Positions 8,011 through 15,212 of a stretch of DNA of 25,096 nucleotides are shown piece after piece. The translations under genes and the position numbers were made by a program. The notes under the pieces were generated by a model. That model was not told where the DNA came from. It searched no databases and saw only the letters and a list, made by a program, of their open reading frames with translations. Source of the DNA: [Eubacterium] yurii subsp. margaretiae ATCC 43715. GTDB taxonomy: Bacteria; Bacillota; Clostridia; Peptostreptococcales; Filifactoraceae. Location: positions 638,992 through 664,087 of the forward strand of contig GL405246.1 of NCBI GenBank assembly GCA_000146855.1, in the 5' to 3' direction. The first letter of the stretch is position 1. Every line of letters begins with the position of its first letter.

Positions 8011-8045
8011 AATCAGGAAGCATAAGATGCCCTGATTATTTTTTT
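8011..8045 (+). terminator. Strong terminator upstream of the pseudouridine synthase gene
   Basis: AATCAGG (8011-8017) pairs with CCTGATT (8031-8037), and GCAT (8020-8023) pairs with ATGC (8027-8030). This gives an 11-pair stem with a two-base bulge and a three-base loop, followed by seven T in a row. The T run exists only on the plus strand. It lies 104 bases before the next start codon, so it could be an attenuator or the end of a very short RNA. Confidence 0.75.
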
Positions 8046-8148
8046 AGTTAAATAAAGATTTTTATTAAAAATACAAATTATAAAGTTACTTAACGAAAAA
8101 TAATATGCTAAATTAATGCCATAGAAATATATTGCAATAGGTGGAGTT

Positions 8149-8835
8149 ATGGATAAATCAGAAAAGTTAAATGTGCTATATGAAGATAACCATGTGATTG
8201 TGGTTGAGAAAAAATCAGGTATCCTATCACAGGCAGATAAGAGTGGTGATGTGGATATGCTGACATTAGTAAAATCATATATCAAGGAAAAATACGATAA
8301 AAAAGGCGAGGTCTTTTTGGGACTCGTACATCGGCTTGATACCCTTACTTCAGGAATAATGGTATTTGCAAGGACATCAAAGGCTGCATCTAGATTGTCG
8401 GATGATATAAGACAGGGAAAGATGAATAAAAAATACCTTGCAGTATTTGAAGAGGTTATTGAGAAGAAAAAAGGAAGTTTTGAAGATTATCTGGCAAAGG
8501 ATAGTATTAAAAACATAAGTTATGTAACTAAGGATAAGAAAAATGGGAAGTATTCCAAGCTTGAATATGAGGTCTTGGAGATAAAAGACGGTATGTCCTT
8601 GGTAAAAATAAATCTTATCACAGGCAGATCTCATCAGATAAGGGTACAGTTTGCAAGTCGTGGTTACCACATAGTAGGTGATGCAAAATATAAAGCTAAG
8701 TCCAAAGATAAGGACAAGATTGCTCTACATGCCTGTGAACTTGGCTTTTATCACCCAACAAAAAAGGAGCTGATGACATTTGAGCTAATGTCTACCAGAC
8801 CTCCTTTTGATAAGTTTGATTATATTAAACTATGA
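8149..8835 (+). CDS. RluA-family RNA pseudouridine synthase
   Basis: This 228-residue enzyme converts uridine to pseudouridine in rRNA or tRNA. It has LYEDNHVIVVEKKSGILSQ near the N terminus, the catalytic HRLDTLTSGIMVFA block (61-74; the Asp of HRLD is catalytic, and the usual HRLDRxTSG is slightly changed), and the closing LITGRSHQIRVQFASRGYHIVGDAKY. The N-terminal S4 domain found in RluD and RluB is missing, which fits the short RluA/YjbO-like group; the exact target cannot be told. AGGTGGAG precedes the ATG. Its stop overlaps the convergent U32 gene's stop in the six bases 8830-8835. Confidence 0.92.
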   Translation: MDKSEKLNVLYEDNHVIVVEKKSGILSQADKSGDVDMLTLVKSYIKEKYDKKGEVFLGLVHRLDTLTSGIMVFARTSKAASRLSDDIRQGKMNKKYLAVFEEVIEKKKGSFEDYLAKDSIKNISYVTKDKKNGKYSKLEYEVLEIKDGMSLVKINLITGRSHQIRVQFASRGYHIVGDAKYKAKSKDKDKIALHACELGFYHPTKKELMTFELMSTRPPFDKFDYIKL

Positions 8836-10071
8836 TTCTTTGACATCTACTTGTTTTCTAAGGATGAAATGTTCTCCTACTTCTACATCTCCTATGTCTA
8901 CAAATACTTCCTGCATCGGTATGTTGGAGCAGTCCATTTCTTCTCCTGACAGGCTTTTAATTGATTTTATAGTAGATTTTACTGTAGGAAATGACGGACC
9001 TATTATTTCTATCTCATCATTAACGAAAAATCTATTTTTTTGTCTTACCCTACAAATCTTTGTATCTTTGTCGTAAGATATGACATTTCCTATTATGTCG
9101 TAAGTTCTGATATATGAGCTTGAACCGTAATTTTGTGAAGTAGAAGTGTCATTTTTGCCGTCGTAAAAAGCAGTTGTGAAATCCCTGTAGCTTGCTTTTT
9201 TTACCTCATCCAACCACTCCTGTTTAAATGTCCAATTTTGTGGATCCTTGTAATACTCATCTATTGCCATTCTGTAAGCTCTTACTACTACAGCTACATA
9301 GTAAGCAGTCTTCATCCTACCCTCTATCTTCATAGAGTCAACACCTGAGCTTATTATCTCGTCTATATGCTCTATGAGGCATAGGTCTTTGGAGTTGAAA
9401 AAGTATGTCCCTCTTTCGTCTTGCTCTACAGGGAAGTATTCACCCGGGCGTTTTTCTTCTACAAGTGAATAATTCCATCTGCAAGGCTGCGAGCAGGCAC
9501 CTTTATTGGCATCTCTATTGGTCATAAAGTTGCTCATAAGACATCTGCCTGAATATGAAATACACATTGCTCCATGTACAAACATCTCTATTTCAAGAGT
9601 AGGGCACTTTTCTTTAATCTGTTTTATTTCTTTCATAGACAGCTCTCTTGCGGATACTATCCTTTGTATTCCTTGATTATGCCAAAATTGTGCTGTCATA
9701 TAGTTAGTAGTGTTAGCCTGAGTGCTCAGATGCAGTTCCATATTTGGTACTACTGACTTTGCAATACTCAAAAACGACGGATCCGCTATTATTATGGCAT
9801 CTACTCCAAGCTCCTCAAGTGACTTGAAATATTCTTCTACACCGTTAAAATCCATATTATGCGGAATAATATTGCAGGTTACATATACTTTTTTTCCACG
9901 AGAATGGGCAAATTCTATACCTTCTCTCATTTCTTCATCAGTGAAGTTTTTTGATGCCGCCCTCAATCCGAATTTCTCACCGCCTATATATACAGCGTCT
10001 GCTCCGTAGATAATGGCGGTTTTGAGTTTTTCAAGATCACCGGCAGGTGCAAGTAATTCTATTTTTTTCAT
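8830..10071 (-). CDS. U32 peptidase-like tRNA hydroxylation protein (TrhP/YrrO type)
   Basis: This 413-residue protein belongs to the family long called peptidase U32. Members such as E. coli TrhP and Bacillus YrrN/YrrO are now known to install 5-hydroxyuridine at tRNA position 34 using prephenate. It starts with ELLAPAGDLEKLKTAIIYGADAVYIGG and has the Cys block C170, C177, C193, C197 within MCISYSGRCLMS and GACSQPCRW, probably a metal or Fe-S site. A C-terminal beta domain (about 330-413) follows. It lies 8 bases after the TrmR-like gene, which would methylate the same hydroxyl, so the two likely form one tRNA wobble pathway. AGGAG precedes the ATG. The length matches YrrO rather than the shorter YrrN, and only one U32 gene is present here. 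Confidence 0.93.
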   Translation of the reverse strand: MKKIELLAPAGDLEKLKTAIIYGADAVYIGGEKFGLRAASKNFTDEEMREGIEFAHSRGKKVYVTCNIIPHNMDFNGVEEYFKSLEELGVDAIIIADPSFLSIAKSVVPNMELHLSTQANTTNYMTAQFWHNQGIQRIVSARELSMKEIKQIKEKCPTLEIEMFVHGAMCISYSGRCLMSNFMTNRDANKGACSQPCRWNYSLVEEKRPGEYFPVEQDERGTYFFNSKDLCLIEHIDEIISSGVDSMKIEGRMKTAYYVAVVVRAYRMAIDEYYKDPQNWTFKQEWLDEVKKASYRDFTTAFYDGKNDTSTSQNYGSSSYIRTYDIIGNVISYDKDTKICRVRQKNRFFVNDEIEIIGPSFPTVKSTIKSIKSLSGEEMDCSNIPMQEVFVDIGDVEVGEHFILRKQVDVKES

Positions 10072-10079
10072 TATTTCTC

Positions 10080-10736
10080 CTAATTATTATTTCTTATAAC
10101 AAGCAAGCCGTCACCAAGAGGCAGCAAGTTGTAAATTATAGATTTTTCTTTTTTTATATTTTCCAAAAAGATATTCATATTTTTGTATATGGTTTTAAAT
10201 CTCTTTGGGATTTGTGAATGATCCATACAAAGATACCCCTTGAAAAGCATATTGTCACAGATTATATTAGAATTTTTTTTCATTCTAGCTTGTATCAGCT
10301 TGTAAAATTCATCATAATGACCTTTAGAAGCATCAATAAAAGCCATATCGTAAGTGTCTGTAAGATTAGGAATGGTGTTTAGTGCATCTCCTCGTATTAT
10401 ATTGATGTTGGACATTTTAAAGTCATTGAAATTTTTTTGTGCTTTTTCAGCCATTTCATCACTTATTTCCAAGGTATCTATCTTGACTTTTGACTTAAGT
10501 ACCTGTGACATAAAAATAGAGCTGTAGCCTACGGCACAGCCTATTTCCAATATTTTTTCCGGCTTAATTATATTTAGATAAAAACTTAGAAAATCTTCAA
10601 CATCTTTTTTAATTATAGGGATATTATCTCTTTGACAGTCTTCTCTAAATTTACGCATTTTTTCGTTGTCTTTGTCGTTATACTCGTCAATATAGTCAAA
10701 TATTTCCTCGTAAGAGATGTCATTTATTTTGTGCAT
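10080..10736 (-). CDS. trmR: SAM-dependent O-methyltransferase, TrmR (YrrM)-like
   Basis: This class I methyltransferase of 218 residues resembles the catechol O-methyltransferase group. The SAM loop is KILEIGCAVGYSS (61-73). The metal-binding acidic residues lie in FIDASKGHY (D135) and CDNML (D161), and LPLGDGLLVI is near the end. In Bacillus the gene in this place (yrrM, after yrrL/mltG and before yrrN/yrrO) encodes TrmR, which methylates 5-hydroxyuridine at tRNA position 34; the same order here supports that role. I use the ATG at 10736, one base after the mltG stop with GGAG before it, instead of an upstream ATG at 10784 that would overlap mltG by 47 bases. The shorter form also matches YrrM in length. 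Confidence 0.88.
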   Translation of the reverse strand: MHKINDISYEEIFDYIDEYNDKDNEKMRKFREDCQRDNIPIIKKDVEDFLSFYLNIIKPEKILEIGCAVGYSSIFMSQVLKSKVKIDTLEISDEMAEKAQKNFNDFKMSNINIIRGDALNTIPNLTDTYDMAFIDASKGHYDEFYKLIQARMKKNSNIICDNMLFKGYLCMDHSQIPKRFKTIYKNMNIFLENIKKEKSIIYNLLPLGDGLLVIRNNN

Positions 10737-10737
10737 T

Positions 10738-11766
10738 TTAATATTCTCCAAATATTTCTTTAGTCGCTGCAAGATGTTCTTCATAAGTCTTTGTAAACAC
10801 GAGAGTACCGTCCAATTTTGCTACAAAGTACAGGTAATCCGTATTTTCGAAATTCTTTACTGCATTTATGCTCTCAACTGTAGGTGTGCATATAGGAGAT
10901 GGAGTTAGTCCCTTATATTTGTAAGTATTAAATGGAGAGTCTATCTGCGTTTCTTCATAAGTTACCCTTCCCCTGTGTATTCCTGTGATGTATTCTACTG
11001 TAGGACAAGAGCCAAGTGGCATATTCATACCCAGTCTTTTTATAAATACTCCGGCTATCCTTGGTGAATATTCCTTTGAAGATGACTCTTTTTCCACTAT
11101 GGATGCAAGTGATATCAGTTGGTTTACATTAGTAATATAAGGCGAAAGATTTTGTGGTATGTCAAAGACGTTGTTTTGTTCGTAGATTTCCTTTGTTTGT
11201 TTTAGAATCATCCTTATGATGTCTTCTTCTGACGTACCATTCCTTATGAAATAAGTCTCAGGGTATAAGAAACCTTCAAGTGAAACTATGCTTTGGTCTT
11301 GCAAAAAAGTAAATTCTGACGAAAATAAACTTTTGTCGCTAGCAAGAGAGATGAATCTCTGCTTGTCTGCCAAGCCTTTACTCGATAGCAGTTCAGCGAT
11401 TTGAGCTACAGTTGTACCTTCAATTATAGTTACCTTTTCGCCTATAGGTCTTCCACCTGTGTTGAGCATCTTGAGTATCTCTTCAAGATTTTGCGAAGGA
11501 GACATCTCATAGACTCCTGATTTGAGATTGGCAAGCTTGTTTTGATTTGCATAAAACAAAAAGTAGTTTTCATCTTTTATCAGACCGTTGTCCTTTAAAA
11601 TTTTCGCTATTTGACCTCCTGATGAGCCACTTTCTATAGTGATTTCCTTTTTTGTAGTGTCTTGAGCGTTTACAGGATCTTTTAATGTATTTATATAGAA
11701 AAATCCGCCTACACCTGCAATAACTAAGATTAATAATATTGCAAGAAATATATTTCTTATTCTCAT
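10738..11766 (-). CDS. mltG: Endolytic murein transglycosylase MltG (YceG-like)
   Basis: This 342-residue, single-pass membrane enzyme cuts nascent glycan strands and is thought to set peptidoglycan chain ends. The membrane anchor is at about 5-24. A LysM-like region with IIEGTTVAQIAELLSSKGL (114-132) comes before the catalytic domain, where LASIVEKES (220-228) places the catalytic Glu at 225, followed by GVFIKRL, MPLGSCPTVEY and DSPFNTYKYKGLTPSPICTP. These are slightly changed from the common MPLQSDPTV and GLPPGPI forms, but the active-site Glu is intact. It heads the mltG-trmR-U32 operon and has its own 5' region of about 245 bases. Confidence 0.95.
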   Translation of the reverse strand: MRIRNIFLAILLILVIAGVGGFFYINTLKDPVNAQDTTKKEITIESGSSGGQIAKILKDNGLIKDENYFLFYANQNKLANLKSGVYEMSPSQNLEEILKMLNTGGRPIGEKVTIIEGTTVAQIAELLSSKGLADKQRFISLASDKSLFSSEFTFLQDQSIVSLEGFLYPETYFIRNGTSEEDIIRMILKQTKEIYEQNNVFDIPQNLSPYITNVNQLISLASIVEKESSSKEYSPRIAGVFIKRLGMNMPLGSCPTVEYITGIHRGRVTYEETQIDSPFNTYKYKGLTPSPICTPTVESINAVKNFENTDYLYFVAKLDGTLVFTKTYEEHLAATKEIFGEY

Positions 11767-11940
11767 TTTCTTCCTTTCTTTGATAAAATTAAATTGAAAT
11801 TAAGTTCCAAATCATTGTAAAATTTGAGTCTATACTCATATAAAGCTGTAAAAAGATTATTATGACTTTGTAAGGTTAAAAAAAACAGTTCATAATAAGG
11901 TCTTATAAATTTGGAAACTTCAATCTTATTTTATACCATG

Positions 11941-11969
11941 AAAATATAAAAATATTCTTTAAATGTCAA
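11941..11969 (-). promoter_or_regulatory. Possible promoter of the mltG operon
   Basis: On the minus strand, a perfect TTGACA (11964-11969), a 17-base spacer and a weaker TATTTT (11941-11946) lie about 175 bases before mltG. The leader between them is AT-rich with only short inverted repeats such as ATAAG-AC-CTTAT. I see no clear terminator for comEA here. Confidence 0.45.
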
Positions 11970-12011
11970 AAGCGTTTAGATTGTTTTAATATCTCATATA
12001 AGTGAATATAA

Positions 12012-12743
12012 TTAATCTACTGTTATTAAGTCTTCCAATTTAGAATATTTCTTATCACCTATACCTGATACATTTTTCAAATCTTCCTTTGTATTGAATT
12101 TTCCAACGCTTTCTCTATAGTCTATTATTTTTTGGGCGGTTTTTTCTCCAATTGAAGGCAGGGACATTAAAGCCACTTTGTCTGCTGTATTTATATTTAC
12201 CTTAGGACTGGAAGAGTTTGAATTATTAGAGTTACTTTGATTTGCTTCATTTTCACCTGTAGTTGATGTATATGCACTGCTATCAGCAGGTTCAACGTTG
12301 GTATCTCCTATCTTGGGTATTATGTAGTGTGCTTCGTCCTTGAGCAAAAGAGCAAGGTTTACAGCATTTAAGTCTGCTTCTTTCGTCATTCCACCGCATT
12401 TTTCCACAGCATCCACCAATCTGTCTCCTATCTTCATCCTTACTACTTGTGGAGTCTTCACTTCTCCACTTATGTATACAGCTATTTCACTGTTTTGTCC
12501 CTGTTTTTCTTCTGTCTTATCTGTGGATTCTTTTACAGCGACTTGTTTTTTTTCATCTTCTCTTATTGATTTTTCCAACTGCTCATCTTGGCTGTTTTCT
12601 GCATTTTGAGTTTTTAAAATCTTATTTTTAGAATTTTTATCCACTATCATATTGCCTGAGCCTTTTACTTGTGTGACAAATATCATTATCAATGATAATA
12701 TAAAAGCGATTATGACGGATATTACTATCTCTTTTTTCTTCAT
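12012..12743 (-). CDS. comEA: Competence DNA receptor ComEA
   Basis: This 243-residue, membrane-anchored protein binds double-stranded DNA outside the membrane and passes it to the ComEC channel. It has an N-terminal membrane helix (7-25), a charged Lys/Glu/Gln linker (35-85) and an SLBB domain (about 87-146, from IAVYISGEVKTPQVV). A Ser/Asn-rich linker (about 154-180) leads to a helix-hairpin-helix DNA-binding domain with VNINTADKVALMSLPSIGEKTAQKI and GKFNTKEDLKNVSGIG (182-243). That is the full ComEA architecture. GGGAG precedes the ATG. No comEB or comEC follows, so it is a lone gene here with its own promoter. The pilin at 794 could in principle be a partner. Confidence 0.94.
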   Translation of the reverse strand: MKKKEIVISVIIAFILSLIMIFVTQVKGSGNMIVDKNSKNKILKTQNAENSQDEQLEKSIREDEKKQVAVKESTDKTEEKQGQNSEIAVYISGEVKTPQVVRMKIGDRLVDAVEKCGGMTKEADLNAVNLALLLKDEAHYIIPKIGDTNVEPADSSAYTSTTGENEANQSNSNNSNSSSPKVNINTADKVALMSLPSIGEKTAQKIIDYRESVGKFNTKEDLKNVSGIGDKKYSKLEDLITVD

Positions 12744-12794
12744 ATTCTAACTCCCAAAAAATTAAAATAGTTTTTAAAAAAGTATTGTAAAATA

Positions 12795-12822
12795 ATTATA
12801 TCAGACTTATTATTATAGTCAA
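12795..12822 (-). promoter_or_regulatory. Promoter of comEA
   Basis: On the minus strand, TTGACT (12817-12822) and a perfect TATAAT (12795-12800) are spaced by 16 bases, about 50 bases upstream of the comEA ATG. It is divergent from fba. The fba promoter on the plus strand must lie in 12820-12890, but no pair of boxes there is convincing. Confidence 0.7.
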
Positions 12823-12903
12823 ATACAAATTCAAATTTAGTTTTAAATTATCTAATTTAGGGTAATCATGAGATAATAACATATTAATTGGAGGTAATGT
12901 ATT

Positions 12904-13767
12904 ATGTTGGTTTCAGCTGAAAAAATGTTACAAGATGCCGTAAAGGGAAATTATGCTGTAGGTCAATTCAATATCAACAACTTAGAATGGACAAAGGCTA
13001 TATTACTTACTGCACAGGAAAACAACTCTCCTGTAATACTTGGTGTTTCAGAAGGAGCAGGTAAATATATGTGCGGATACAAGACTGTTACAGAAATGGT
13101 AAAAGCTATGATTGAAGAGCTAAATATTACCGTACCTGTTGCATTGCATCTTGACCATGGTACTTATGAAGGAGCTAAAAAAGCATTGGCGGCAGGATTT
13201 TCGTCAATAATGTTTGACGGCTCTCACTATCCTATCGAAGAAAATCTTGAAAAAACAAAGGAAATTGTATCTATTTGTCATGAAAAAGGTGTATCTGTAG
13301 AGGCGGAAGTAGGCTCTATAGGTGGAGAAGAAGATGGTGTAATAGGTGCCGGTGAAATAGCAGATCCTAATGAATGCAAGAAGATTGCTGATTTGGGAAT
13401 AGACTTTTTAGCAGCAGGTATAGGAAATATCCATGGTAAATATCCTGCAAACTGGAAAGGATTGGATTTTAACGCATTGGCAAAAATCAAGGAATTGATT
13501 GGAAATATGCCTTTGGTTCTTCATGGTGGTACTGGTATACCTGAAGATATGATAAAAAAGGCAATTTCTCTTGGCGTTGCTAAGATTAACGTAAATACTG
13601 AATGTCAGCTTTCATTTGCTGACGCAACAAGAAAGTATGTTGAAGCAGGTAAAGACCTTGAAGGTAAAGGCTTTGACCCGAGAAAATTGCTTGCTCCGGG
13701 ATTTGATGCTATCAAAGCTACTGTAAAAGAAAAGATGGAAATGTTCGGTTCAGTAGGAAGAGCATAG
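12904..13767 (+). CDS. fba: Class II fructose-bisphosphate aldolase
   Basis: This 287-residue, zinc-dependent aldolase splits fructose 1,6-bisphosphate into glyceraldehyde 3-phosphate and dihydroxyacetone phosphate in glycolysis. The active-site block LHLDHGTYE (81-89) gives catalytic Asp84 and zinc ligand His85. VEAEVGSIGGEEDG (132-145) carries the next acidic residues, and H177 in IGNIHGKY and H207 in LHGGTGIP are the other zinc ligands. NVNTE binds phosphate. Length and order match the Bacillus FbaA type. GGAGG lies 9 bases before the ATG. It is a single-gene unit, closed by the hairpin at 13794. Its base composition is a little richer than neighbouring noncoding DNA, as expected for a highly expressed gene. 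Confidence 0.97.
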   Translation: MLVSAEKMLQDAVKGNYAVGQFNINNLEWTKAILLTAQENNSPVILGVSEGAGKYMCGYKTVTEMVKAMIEELNITVPVALHLDHGTYEGAKKALAAGFSSIMFDGSHYPIEENLEKTKEIVSICHEKGVSVEAEVGSIGGEEDGVIGAGEIADPNECKKIADLGIDFLAAGIGNIHGKYPANWKGLDFNALAKIKELIGNMPLVLHGGTGIPEDMIKKAISLGVAKINVNTECQLSFADATRKYVEAGKDLEGKGFDPRKLLAPGFDAIKATVKEKMEMFGSVGRA

Positions 13768-13793
13768 ATAATTAAAAAATTCTTGGGTGAGTA

Positions 13794-13835
13794 AAAGAGA
13801 TATAGCTCTTTGTAGTTATATCTCTTTAAATTTTT
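13794..13835 (+). terminator. Terminator of fba
   Basis: AAAGAGATATA (13794-13804) and TATATCTCTTT (13817-13827) form a perfect 11-pair stem with a 12-base loop. Three A come before a short T run. It lies 27 bases after the fba stop and ahead of ispE. Confidence 0.7.
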
Positions 13836-13906
13836 ATTCTAAAATCAGACACTTATTATTTATATTATAACATCATAAGCTAAATACTTAGTAGAAGAGG
13901 AAAATT

Positions 13907-14515
13907 GTGAACAAGATATCTCTTAAAACAAGTGCAAAACTCAATCTTTTTTTAAAAATAAATGGAAAAACTCAAAATAATTATCATGATATGACTATGA
14001 TTAATCAAAGTGTTGACCTATATGACTTTATCACGGTGACAAAGGGCAAAAACGGAATAAATATACTGGATAATACATCTATAGAGCAGGAAACTAACAT
14101 AATATATAAGACAGCCAAGTTGATAAATGACGAGTTAAGAGATATGGATGTGGATATCGAATTAAGTAAGAATATTCCTATGCAGGCAGGGCTTGGAGGA
14201 GGTAGTGGAGATGCAGCAGGTATAATCACAGCTCTTGACATCTTATATGATCTCAACCTAAGCGATGATAAGAAAATTGACATAGCCAAAAGAGCGGGAG
14301 CAGATGTTCCTTTTTGTCTTTTTGGTGGTAGCAAGTGCGTAAGAGGTATAGGAGAGGTAATTGATGATGTATTATGTGATGAATTCTCATATATAATTAT
14401 CAAGCCAAGAGAAAATATGCCCACCAAAGATGCCTTTGCACTATTTGATAAATTGGAAAAAAGTGAAGTCAAAGCGGATTTTATAGATGAAATATTGTCA
14501 AAAAAAAGAAAATAG
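13907..14515 (+). CDS. ispE: 4-diphosphocytidyl-2-C-methyl-D-erythritol kinase, N-terminal part (frame interrupted)
   Basis: IspE phosphorylates CDP-methylerythritol in the MEP pathway of isoprenoid synthesis. This frame gives 202 residues with the catalytic Lys11 (SAKLNLFLK), the GHMP-kinase ATP loop PMQAGLGGGSGDAA (91-104) and the catalytic Asp133 in GADVPF. The family is about 280-290 long. This frame stops at 14515 just after a run of eight A (14500-14507), and the missing C-terminal third continues in the -1 frame to 14772. One added A would give a seamless 288-residue protein. The start is a GTG with AGAGG six bases upstream. It heads the ispE-DUF1934-tilS-ftsH cluster. It may be a true mutation, a sequencing error, or a gene expressed by slippage. 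Confidence 0.9.
   Translation: MNKISLKTSAKLNLFLKINGKTQNNYHDMTMINQSVDLYDFITVTKGKNGINILDNTSIEQETNIIYKTAKLINDELRDMDVDIELSKNIPMQAGLGGGSGDAAGIITALDILYDLNLSDDKKIDIAKRAGADVPFCLFGGSKCVRGIGEVIDDVLCDEFSYIIIKPRENMPTKDAFALFDKLEKSEVKADFIDEILSKKRK
14500..14507 (+). other. A8 run: slippage or frameshift site in ispE
   Basis: Eight consecutive A, read in frame as TCA AAA AAA AGA, contain the A-AAA-AAA shape of a -1 slippery heptamer. The upstream frame ends two codons later at TAG (14513-14515). The downstream frame is open right through the run. RNA polymerase slippage adding one A, or ribosomal -1 slippage, would restore full-length IspE; a one-base homopolymer miscount would look the same. Confidence 0.6.
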
Positions 14516-14772
14516 ATATTGATTTTGTCCAAAAATATTTTTATAATGATTTTGAGAAAATAATGGAGCAAAAATTTGACATAATAAGTCAAATAAAAAA
14601 AGATTTTTATGCAAATGATGCTGCCTTTGCTATGATGAGCGGTAGCGGAACTACTGTATACGCCATATACACAGATGATAATTTGAGAAAAAGAGCCTAT
14701 GAAAAGTTAAAGAATAAGTATGATAAGATATTTTTATCAAGCACTACAAAACAAGGGGTAGAAATACTGTAA
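14506..14772 (+). CDS. ispE: IspE C-terminal part, in the -1 frame
   Basis: Reading from AAG AAA ATA GAT at 14506 gives about 88 residues with the third GHMP-kinase motif FAMMSGSGTTVYAIY, which belongs at the C-terminal end of IspE. An internal ATG at 14563 lacks a convincing ribosome site (the bases before it are GAGAAAATA) and lies after the start of the homology, so independent translation is unlikely to be the design. Its stop TAA (14770-14772) overlaps the next ATG by one base, the usual sign of translational coupling. This suggests that ribosomes normally reach this stop in this frame. The sequence is well conserved and has no other breaks, which argues against an old pseudogene. Confidence 0.85.
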   Translation, partial: KKIDIDFVQKYFYNDFEKIMEQKFDIISQIKKDFYANDAAFAMMSGSGTTVYAIYTDDNLRKRAYEKLKNKYDKIFLSSTTKQGVEIL

Positions 14773-15203
14773 TGAAGGTATCAATTGACATAGTTACAAT
14801 ACAAAGAGATGAGATAAGCAAGCGAATGGATGATATAAAAACAAATTCTTTAGGAATTATTGCAAAAAAGAAAGATTTTGATATAATAAGTTATGTAGAA
14901 AATAATACTACAGGGTTGAACGGTGTCAAGACGATACTTAAGATAGAAGATGACTGTCTTACCATGATAAGGTACAACAAAAATGCTACCAATATGAGAT
15001 TTAAGGAGAATGTGGAGCATTATAGTATATATCCTACTGATTATGGAGATTTTGACTTGAGAATTTTGACAAAAAAACTGGAAATATTTAAGTCTGTGGA
15101 AGGTTTTGAGTATATAATTGAGATAGAGTATGATTTGGATATAAGGAATTTGTTCACAGGAAATAACAAAATGCAAATAAAGGTGAAGTCTTTGGAAGAT
15201 TAA
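14772..15203 (+). CDS. DUF1934 (YwiB-like) beta-barrel protein
   Basis: This 143-residue protein of unknown function looks like the DUF1934/YwiB family, small calycin-like beta barrels common in Firmicutes. The marks are alternating hydrophobic strands, the GVKTILKIEDDCLTMIRYN section, the family's YPTDYGDFDLRILTKKLEI block (86-104), and the ending IIEIEYDLDIRNLFTGNNKMQIKVKSL. There is no signal peptide or membrane segment. It starts in the ispE stop (TAATG, one-base overlap) and ends 9 bases before tilS, so it is translated within the operon. The family call rests on pattern only; no catalytic residues are evident. Confidence 0.72.
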   Translation: MKVSIDIVTIQRDEISKRMDDIKTNSLGIIAKKKDFDIISYVENNTTGLNGVKTILKIEDDCLTMIRYNKNATNMRFKENVEHYSIYPTDYGDFDLRILTKKLEIFKSVEGFEYIIEIEYDLDIRNLFTGNNKMQIKVKSLED

Positions 15204-15212
15204 GGTGAGTAT

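Noticed and set aside
8013..8285. A 90-codon minus-strand frame over the terminator and start of the pseudouridine synthase gene
   Set aside because: No ribosome site, and it runs through the hairpin and into a well-supported gene on the other strand.
8830..8835. The 6-base overlap of two convergent stop codons (pseudouridine synthase and U32 genes) as a regulatory device
   Set aside because: Such small convergent overlaps are common; there is no hairpin or other sign of function.
14005..14592. A 195-codon open frame antisense to ispE
   Set aside because: It mirrors the coding constraint of ispE, has no ribosome site or recognisable protein pattern, and the plus-strand IspE motifs are clear.
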